Assembly: GCA_001600635.1 (NCBI GenBank)
Contig: BCKL01000023.1
Location: 177,732 to 241,731 of the forward strand
Direction of reading: 5' to 3'
Source: Leucosporidium creatinivorum
Taxonomy: Eukaryota; Basidiomycota; Microbotryomycetes; Leucosporidiales; Leucosporidiaceae
DNA: 64,000 nt
Below, in pieces: positions 56,541 to 64,000 of this stretch. Within the stretch, counting starts at the first letter, position 1. Each line of letters opens with the position of its first letter. A program made the translations under genes and the position numbers. Under the pieces are notes generated by a model, which searched no databases, had not been told where the DNA came from, and saw only the letters and a program-made list of their open reading frames with translations.

Positions 56541-59176
56541 TCAGCCCTTCACAGCGACCTTCCTCTCGGCGCCCGTCTTCGCAACCGAGCCCTTCTCGGC
56601 GATCGCGGTACGCCTCTTCTCCCCTCCTTGCCCGTCGACCTTGATCTGACTGAGGTGCTCGTAGTAAGAAGCGGGGACTGGTAGAGTAGGTCAGTCTCTG
56701 CTCCTCCCTCATCCAGTCATTGAGAAGCGCCGAGCTGAGGTTGAGAGCTCACAGTGGTTCCAGACGGAGGTGACGAGCAGCACGGGGTAAACGACGAGGC
56801 CCAAGATCCAGCTGAGAGGGTTCCACCACTTGATCGACTCGACGAGGAGGGGGAACCAGTCCGGCAGCTTCGATCCAGTCGCCTTTCCTTGCGCGCCATC
56901 CTTGACGACGACGACCCTCGTGGCCGAGTGGAGGGAGGTGGTGTCGGCCTTGTAGTAAGGCCTCTTGAAGGGGTTGAGCCTGACTCCCACGCCAATGTGA
57001 GCGTAGTTGAGCACCGAGAGCGCCGAGATGGAGGGGCGGTTCTCCTCGGCGTCGGCGAAGCCACTGTGGACAGCCGAGCGAGTGTCAGCGGAGCTCGTGA
57101 GTGTGAAACTACAATCGGCTTACGGAGGGATATGGGTGACGATGTCGTAGCCGTTCACGACGCGCCAGAGGCAGTTGGGACGCTCAATCGGATCGATGCT
57201 CGCCTGAGGAGAGGCGGCAAATGTTAGCTCCAGGCGAGCTGATTCAAGAGCATGGAGAGCTCACCTCCTCGTACTTGGACACGAACGCTCCATCCCCAAA
57301 GCGAGGAGCTGTGAGGTAAGAACCGTCAGCCGAGTATGCAGGGTGGAGGTTATCACCCGATCTTACCGCCGAAGGTGTAGCCGTCCCTCAAAACGATGTT
57401 CTTGCCGAGATCAGCAGGCTTGTGGAGATACCTCGCGTAGGTCAAGCCAGCGAGCGCAGCGCCGAGCGAGTGACCAGTGACCCAGAGGGGCGCAGTCTTG
57501 CGGTCCTCGGCGTTCGCCGAAGACTTCTCGGAGAGCTCGCGAGCGAGGATGCGAAGGCCCCTGGTGAGCTGGCCTGTGTAAGAGTTCGGATCAAGATCAG
57601 TCTCGATGTGCTTCGGAGAGAAGTGGGAAGCCGTTCAAGACTCGCCGTAATCGTCGGAGCGGCCGCGACCGATGGGGAAGAGCTCGCGCATGAACCCTTC
57701 GTGCGCCGTGCCGTCGCCAAAGAAGGAAGCACTCGAGACACGAGAGATAGAGGCGTCGATGAGGAACTGCGTAGGTCGAGGGTCAGCGTCACATCTCTTT
57801 GAGCCGACAACCGCGGCTCACCTCGGCGAAGTTGCTGGGCGTCGTTCCCTTGAAGCAGAGGACGATGAAGGGGTGGGTCGCTCCGGGCGGCGTGTAGAAA
57901 ACGCCTCCGAATGGTCCATCCTTGGATCCGAGGTCCGAGTTGGGCTTGAACCCCGACATCGAGAGGTAGCCGAGTCCCCATTTGCGAGCCTGTTGAAGTT
58001 CGGCCGGAAGTAAGCATCTTCGCCTGGTTCAGAGCAGTGCAAAGTACGGTAGGCAGCGCACCTGAGTCTTGATGAACTTCTCCGACTCGAGAAGGAACTC
58101 CTGCGCCTCCTTCGACTGCTTCGCTTGCTTAGCCTGCCTAACCTCGGGGTCGCGGACCTCGTAGACGAGAGCCGACATGAGGAGGAGAGCCTGCGAGTAC
58201 ACAAGAATGTCAGCATCTTTTTGGCGAGTATTTGCCCCAACCGGCTCACCTTCGCGACGTCCAGATCGAAGATCCTGTTCGTCTGCAAATCGAGACCTTT
58301 GCCCGCTCCCAAGTGCTTAGCCGAGATCTCTCCCAGCGCAGGCTTTCCGAGAGCAGACGCATCGGGGAAGGTGGTAGAAACGCCGGAAAGAGTTGCATGC
58401 GCCGACTTGACCGTGTCGGCGGCCTCGGTCGAGGAGAAGAGCGTGGGGTTCGGCTGGGGGAGAAGCTCGAAGTCAGCCTCGCCGTTCACTGCTCTACAGC
58501 ATCACTCACCCAGTTGATAATGGACAAGTTGTCCTTCTTGTTGGTGCTGACCTTCTCGACGAGGCGATCCAGGTGCTGGAGCGGGGACGGTCAGCTCCTG
58601 GTCGCCTCGACATCGCCGAGCACGGAACTCACCAGCCAGGATCCCAAGCAGAAGGCAAACACGCTCAGAGCAAGGAAGACGAAGACAAAAGGGTAGATGA
58701 CGATGCTCCCCGCCGTGCTGGAGGGGTCGGTGAAGAGACTGAAGGGGCTGAAGAAGATGGAGCGCGCGAAGGTGAGCAGGGATTTCCAGGTGTAGCGGAT
58801 GCTGCGAGCGGGAAGGAGGTCAGCTCGAAGCTGCGTGGGGATTAACAACCTCCATAGCTCACAACGAGACCACAATCGCGATCCTCTGCATGCTCTGAGC
58901 GTAGAAGTCCTCGAGCTTGTCGACAGCCGAGAGCTCGAACTCGGCGACGACACCGGGCTCGGCAATGATGTCCTCGAGGCGACTCAAAGGAACCGGAGGC
59001 AGGTCTTGGTACTTGGTATGCTTGTGGAGGGTCGCGATGTCGCGCACCGTCGAGAGGCGAGCGATGCGCTCCTCCACGTTCTCTTCCTCGTCGCTCAACG
59101 GCGAAGGGCCAGTCTCGGGGAAGGTGGGCGAGGTAGGCGTCGAGCCAGGCGTCTTGTGACTGTCAGTGTCGGACAT
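56541..59176 (-). CDS. Class 3 lipase with N-terminal membrane anchor
   Basis: This alpha/beta-hydrolase is of the fungal lipase 3 type. The N-terminus is hydrophilic (MSDTDSHKTPGSTPTSPTFP), followed by a hydrophobic helix (SIVIYPFVFVFLALSVFAFC) that would anchor it in a membrane. The catalytic part includes ALLLMSALVYEVRDPEVRQA, GGVFYTPPGATHPFIVLCFK (oxyanion-side strand), FKGTTPSNFAEFLIDASISR and the nucleophile elbow VTGHSLGAALAGLTYARYLH (GHSLG). The region ASIDPIERPNCLWRVVNGYD and IVTHIPPGFA matches the acid and His parts, and HIGVGVRLN follows. A second hydrophobic segment (WNPLSWILGLVVYPVLLVTS) lies near the C-terminus. About eleven exons. The substrate is probably a glycerolipid (inference). 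The upstream region carries a copy of the RPL15 promoter in the same direction. Confidence 0.88.
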
Positions 59177-59990
59177 GGCTGTAGAGAGTGACCAGAGCAG
59201 TGTGTGGTAGGAAGGAGAGCGTCCCTCGGCGTCTCCCGCGCGAGGCCGAGCTGGCTGATAGTTCAGCGAGGTGGTGTACTGGACTGCAGCTCTGAGTCTC
59301 GAGACATTCTGAGCACTTCAGATTTCGATTCTGTACGAGTCTACAGGCACCCAACCCCCTGTACTACATTTTTCGGCCAATCTCGGCGACCGTCCGACTG
59401 CTTGCGCTTGTCAAGCTCGGCGAGTACCTGTAGGTCGCGGGTTAGTCAGGCACTTGATGTAGAGGTATAGAAAGACATAATTGTAGGCGCCCATTCTCTG
59501 CTCAAAAGTATCATGTAACGAGGTCAGCGCTCCGCCTCTGCTGCCCGGAAGCCAGCTTTTCTTAGAGGGCGAGTGTGTAGGCGAGTAGGAGGGTGAAAAG
59601 GAGCGGGACTATATACAGTGGATCGTTGTAGTCGACGTGGGTGGTTAGGGCTGTAGCTGACCGAGATCTGGCTTCGAAAGAACACCTCGGCGATGGACCT
59701 CGGCTCTGCCCCTCTTCGCCGGACAGCGCAACAGAGTACTCTGAGCTTCATCGATAGCGTCAAAAAGTTGTGTCTCCACTCTGGGGCAACATCAGCAAGA
59801 CGTGCAGCTCACTGCTAGTTGAGCCTCATCCCTGCTCGCCCCCGATGCGACTCTCTCCCTCCTCCGCATCACCTCGATCTCTTCTCGTCTCGCCTGTCGA
59901 CCTTCAGCTGTCGCCTAAGCCAGTTGCTCGCGTACGACAGCCACTGCAGACTTCCAGGACGCCTCTGCAGCTCTACAGCGCTCCGTTTCG
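59177..59990. other. Divergent intergenic region of the lipase and ARP6 genes
   Basis: The region of 814 bp includes the RPL15 5' copy at about 59388-59686. The remainder, about 59700-59990, shows CT-rich sequence before the ARP6 start. No other gene is seen. Confidence 0.6.
59388..59686 (-). pseudogene. Truncated direct copy of the RPL15 promoter, exon 1 and start of exon 2
   Basis: On the minus strand an ATG at 59494-59492 encodes MGAY, as in RPL15 (ATGGGCGCCTACA versus ATGGGAGCTTACA), but the exon 1 donor GT is lost (acaattatg instead of acaagtttg). The exon 2 match (gagcttgacaagcgcaagca versus gagcttcacaagcgcaagca) carries a one-base deletion in its first codons and stops matching after cagtcggacg. 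Upstream, the promoter copy matches RPL15 to about 59686. It lies 318 bp upstream of the lipase ATG in the same orientation and cannot encode eL15. Confidence 0.85.
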
Positions 59991-62281
59991 ATGGCCGCGC
60001 CTGCTCCCTTCCCGTCTGCGCCAACTCTGATCCTCGACAATGGCGCTCACTCCATCAAAGCAATGTACTCGGACCAGACGGAGCTCTCGTACGTCTCTTG
60101 CGCCTTCCAAGCTGTACAGGAGCGGCTTGCAGCTCCCAGAAGCCGCGTCTCTGCTCGAGCTCCGCCAGCTGACCACAGCTCTACTATTGAGCAGGGTCTA
60201 CCGCAACTCGATTATCAGGAGCAAGACTGAGAAGCGCAACTATGTAGCAGACGAGCTGGACGAGTGCAAGGACTTTGGCGGGCTCGTCTTCAGGATGGCT
60301 CATGAGAGGGTGAGTCCAGCGTGGTTAGATGGTATACGAGAGGCTGCCGAGCTACAGCGCAGTCAGCGAAGATGTGGTGGATGAACTGGTGCTGTGTCGG
60401 CTTAGCAGAGGGCTCGCAGGCTACCAGGACCTCGCTGACCTCCCCTTTCCATCTCTCCCCGGCGCTCGTTCAAATCTACAGGGCATTCTCACCAACTGGG
60501 AAGTCGAAAAGACAGTATGGGATCGTGTCTTCAGCGGCAAGGGTCGAGGGATGCAGGTGAGTTTTCATCCTTCGCGTCGTAGCGACCTCGCTCACACTCT
60601 CGGCGACAGGTCGACCCGTCTACTACCCCTCTCCTCATCACCGAACCCGTCTTCAACCTCGGAAACGTCAGGGAGAACCATGACCAAATGCTGTTCGAGG
60701 AGTGGGAGTTTGAGAGAATCTGCAGGGTGCCAGGTAAGCTTCCCGGCTCGGTCCCTCTTCAGAGCTGCCAATCGGGGCCTCACGTCAAGGGCTCAGCTTT
60801 TCAGTTCACCAAACATATGACCACACGATACTGACCACCTTTTGCTCTCCCACAGGACCCGCGCTCGTACCCTGGGGCACCGACGCCGGCGGCGGAGCGG
60901 CAGAAGCGCCCGAATGTGTCCTTGTCGTCGACGCCGGCTTCTCATTCACGCATGTCGTCCCGGTGGTGAGAGGTAGCGTCGTCAATGCCGGAGTACGGAG
61001 GCGCGTCTCATCGCTGGGCTTCCGCGATGAACGAGGCAAGCTGACTCTTTGCTCGCAGGATCGACGCCGGAGGCAAGCTGCTTACGAACCACTTGAAGGA
61101 GCTCGTTTCGTTCCGCCAGTGGTACATGATGGACCAGACGAGCGTGATTGAGCATGCCAAGGAAGAGTGCTGCTACGTGACGAACGAGTGGGAGCGGGAT
61201 TGGATGACAGCCAAGTGAGTCCGAACTTCTCTCGCTTGTGACTGAGGCTCAAAGTTAGTGGCCTTGCCGCCAAGCTTCCTCACTGACTTCCCAATTCTCA
61301 CTCACCCTTCCACCAACCCCAGCTCCTCGCTCACCAACCCCATCGTCCGCTCCTACGTCCTTCCCGACTTCCTCCCCGACTCCACCAACAAGCTCGGCTT
61401 CGTCCGACCACCACCGACAGGCAACACCCCGCCTCCGACACCCCCGCCGCAAGCGGATGCCATGGTCGTCGACGGTGCGGCACCGAAGAAGACTGCCGAA
61501 GAGGAGCAGCTGCTGCAGATGAACAACGAGAGGTTCACCGTACCCGAGGTCCTTTTCAACCCCTCGACCATCGGTGAGCATAATTGTTCCCTCGCGAGCT
61601 CCGTACGCTGGAGCTCACCCACTTCGCCTTCCTCTCCTCGCCCTTCGCTCTCGTACTTGGCCTCCTCTCACAGACCTCAATCAAGGCGGCATCCACGAGA
61701 CCATCGCTCATTCCATCGCTGCACTTCCTGAGGAGCTGCGAGGCATATTCTGGAGCAACATCGTCTGCGTGGGAGGCAGCAGTGGTTTCGCAGGCTTCGG
61801 CGATCGATTGTGAGTCTTCTTCCCCCCTCGTCGCAGACGTTCAAGCCCTGTGGACGAACACTTACCGAGATGGCGTTCACTGACGAATCTATTCGTGCAC
61901 AGGCGGTCCGAATTGAGGAAGCTGGCGCCACCAGAGTACCCCGTCCGAGTGACCGTCTCCAGCTCGTAGGTCTCCTCTCCCTTACTAGCAACGCTCGCTC
62001 TCCGTACTGACCTCCTTCGACCCCACCACAGACCAACTCTCACCACCGCCCTCTCCGCCGCCTCCGCCCTCACCGGTCACTCGCTTCCCTCTGTCTCCTC
62101 GGCCGCCCCATCAGCAAAACGCGAGCAGTTCTCGCAGGCGCTGAAGGACTCGTTCGTCACGAGGCAGGAGTACCTCGAATCGGGCGCGAGTAGTAGCAGG
62201 AGGAAGTTTGGGAGGTGGTATGTCGGCGAGAAGAGGTTGAGGGAGGAGTGTGGGCTCGGGAGGGGCTTGGGGGATAACTAG
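59991..62281 (+). CDS. ARP6: Actin-related protein Arp6 (SWR1 chromatin-remodelling subunit)
   Basis: Arp6 is a nuclear actin-fold protein of the SWR1 complex, which deposits histone H2A.Z. The N-terminus has the actin phosphate-loop-like LILDNGAHSIKAMYSDQTEL. After introns come KRNYVADELDECKDFGGLVF, GILTNWEVEKTVWDRVFSGK, LITEPVFNLGNVRENHDQML, FEEWEFERICRVP, CVLVVDAGFSFTHVVPVV, IDAGGKLLTNHLKELVSFRQ and CYVTNEWERDWMTAK, then a Pro-rich insert with RPPPTGNTPPPTPPPQ. The actin core ends with FTVPEVLFNPSTI, GGIHETIAHSIAALPEELRG, NIVCVGGSSGFAGFGDRL and RSELRKLAPPEYPVRVTVSS, before RRKFGRWYVGEKRLREECGL. The IDAGGKLLTN and YVTNEWE region follows Arp6 rather than actin. About ten exons. Confidence 0.88.
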
Positions 62282-62668
62282 CGTGGTGGGAGATTGTGCA
62301 AGTGAGTGTGGGATGTGGGATGTCGGGCAATAAGCGCAGGGAGCAGTCTGAGAGGGCGAGATGCGAGAGCTCAGAAGGGGCTCGGCGATGGCACGAGCAG
62401 TCCTTCAGTAGCTCCACCTGAATGCGAACAGCCTGCACAGCGCAGGCAGATTACAGAGCTACAGGTTCAGACCCCTGCGTATCATTCTGAGCGCGAGAGC
62501 TGACGAGCTCCTTACTCACCTCGAAGCGAGCTCGAACCCCGCTTACTCTCTCTCCCTCCTCCAATTTTCCCGCCGTCGTCGGCGCTGAAGCAACACCTCT
62601 CGAACCACTCTCGACTCCACCGAACCCACTAGTGCTCCCTTACACCCTCCCTCAACACTCTCAACGAG
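62282..62668. other. Intergenic region upstream of the ubiquitin-system candidate
   Basis: This stretch of 387 bp separates two plus-strand genes. CT-rich sequence (ctctctccctcctccaattt) lies about 110 bp before the next start. Nothing else is seen. Confidence 0.5.
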
Positions 62669-64000
62669 ATGGCGCCCAAGCTGCGCAACAAGCCGTCCGC
62701 TACGCTGGACTTGACCCTCTCTGATTCGGACGACTCGGACCTCGAAGTGCAGCAGCCCGTCGCTAAGAAGGCTCGCAGTAGTCCTAGGAAGAAGCCCGAG
62801 AGCAAGAAGCTGCAGAAGGACGAGGACGCGGATGCGGCGTTGGCGAGAAGGCTGCAGGCTGAGGAGGATGAGATGCAGATGCAGCATGATCGTGGAGTAG
62901 GAGTGAGTACAGAGCTTCTTCTGTAGCTCGTTAGGACGAGGAAGCCGGGCGGGCGAGACGGAGTTGCGTGCAGCGACGCGTTGATGAGGCTGGGAAGCCT
63001 CGACCCGATGATTTATGGAGCTCAAACCGAACACAACTGACGTCCTTATGCTGTAATACAGCCCTCCAAGATGTCGACGGCCCGCAAGACCCGCACCTCG
63101 CCCCGCAAGAGCACCTCCAGCTCGGCTCCGGAGGACTTGCACCAGACCAGCACTTCCGACCCCCTTCACCCTCTCATCCAGCATCGCAAGCTCTTCGTTG
63201 GATCGCATACCTGCAAGTGCGGCGCTCGTGTAGCTCCTTCGGGTCGTTCTGTAAGTCGTCCTTCTTCCCGAGCTTTCGGTGCTCGGTCGACTAACGCTTC
63301 GGGTCCCAGCTCTCCCTCTCCGACTCGGACGCCTTCCTCGCCACTGCTACCCTCTCGTGCTCCAAGTGCAAGGCGTCGCTCTGTCGTGGCTGTGGCGAGC
63401 CGACTGCCGATGGCACGACTTGCTGCTCGGCCGCACGCCTGCTCGTCATCTACGAGGTGAGCACGCTTGAGCAGATATCTCATAAGCTGCTGGCTGACTC
63501 TACTCTTAGGTCCTCGGAGCCCTCGACACGGCGTACCTCAGCGAGCACCTTCGCAAGCCCGCCGACCCTTCGCTCCTCTCAAAGGTCAAGAAGGCTCGCG
63601 GCAAGCCCACCGGCAAGGGAGCTGGCACGGACTACGGAACGGGCGCTGCCTCTGGATACGCCACCAACGCCGGCGCGAACCACCTACAGGCGACGTTGGC
63701 GGCTGTGGGAGGCCAAGGTCAAGCTCTCGGCGGCGGACACGTCCTCGGCGGCAACGGCACGGGCTATAGTTACGAAGATGACGAGTTCGGCGACGAGTTC
63801 GACGACTACGATAGTGAGGAGGAGGCATACATGGGCGGCTACCAGCAGCAGCCTAAAGTCGCTCCCGTCATCGCTCCTCCACCAGAGAACCAGAAGGATG
63901 TCGCGCAGGACAAGCTCTACACGTCGGCGCTCAAGGCTCTCGCTCAGCTCCTTCCTCGCCCCGACCACCCCGACGCCGGCATCTGCGACTTCCTGCCGCA
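62669..64000 (+). CDS. Cys-rich zinc-binding protein with possible ubiquitin-conjugating domain, N-terminal part (3' end outside window)
   Basis: The start is MAPKLRNKPSATLDLTLSDS with a basic patch (KKARSSPRKKPESKK) like a nuclear localisation signal, then LARRLQAEEDEMQMQ, resembling a UBA/UIM-like helical motif. After introns come SHTCKCGARVAPSGRS and ATLSCSKCKASLCRGCGEPT followed by TTCCSAARLLVIYEVLGALD, an arrangement of Cys pairs suggesting IBR-like zinc fingers. Then ALDTAYLSEHLRKPADPSLL, a Gly-rich region with acidic spacers (EDDEFGDEFDDYDSEEE), and TSALKALAQLLPRPDHPDAG near the window end. Similar domain orders occur in fungal proteins with a C-terminal UBC domain, which would lie beyond 64000. 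Ubiquitin transfer is inferred. Confidence 0.6.

Noticed and set aside
1-64000. tRNA genes, rRNA and intact transposons
   Set aside because: I looked for T-loop-like GGTTCGAATCC words, long terminal repeats and transposase or reverse-transcriptase motifs and found none by eye; a tRNAscan-SE or RepeatMasker run would be decisive.

Overview
The window is nuclear DNA of a GC-rich fungus, most likely a basidiomycete yeast (my guess is Pucciniomycotina/Microbotryomycetes; clade is inference). The reasons are many short introns (about 50-90 nt) with GT(G/A)AG donors and a strong GCTGAC branch-site motif just before the AG acceptor, C/G-ending codons, compact genes on both strands, and fungal families (DCP1, TFG2, RRP42, ARP6, TOK1-type K+ channel, wax-synthase-like protein, mS41, NAT nucleobase permease). 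I see no tRNA, rRNA, CRISPR array or intact transposon.

Layout. 0-8.4 kb: 3' part of a copper P1B-ATPase, a secreted histidine-phosphatase-family protein, a secreted beta-trefoil-like protein, a Syn8-type Qc-SNARE and one doubtful gene. 8.8-15.1 kb: a very intron-rich sugar transporter, a decayed inverted copy of its own 5' end, then a divergent SDR / hotdog-thioesterase pair. 15.3-25.2 kb (minus strand): a large low-complexity protein with Red1/SYCP2-like architecture, DCP1 and mitoribosomal mS41. 25.5-30 kb: a mitochondrial-type two-RRM/RGG protein and a wax-synthase-like acyltransferase. 30-37.1 kb: a large inverted repeat (arms about 2.4 kb, mirror constant 67164) carrying two nearly identical zinc alcohol dehydrogenase genes around TFG2 (TFIIF beta). 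One duplication breakpoint lies inside the TFG2 C-terminal coding region, and a TFG2 tail fragment remains in the right arm. 37.3-44.5 kb: an unknown gene, RRP42, a secretory-pathway deaminase-fold protein ending in HDEL, and a divergently transcribed xanthine/uracil-type permease. 44.7-64 kb: an unknown conserved-looking protein, a TOK1-like channel, a small single-pass membrane protein, RPL15, a membrane-anchored class 3 lipase, ARP6 and the 5' part of a zinc-binding ubiquitin-system candidate. A truncated direct copy of the RPL15 promoter plus its first codons lies directly upstream of the lipase.

Most genes are housekeeping. The unusual content is (i) the inverted ADH duplication with patchy sequence identity that suggests gene conversion, (ii) two further partial local duplications (transporter 5' end, RPL15 5' end), (iii) the HDEL deaminase paired with a nucleobase permease, and (iv) the candidate meiotic axis protein. 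Exon joins were made by eye from frames, splice sites and family knowledge. CDS coordinates run from start codon to stop codon and include introns.
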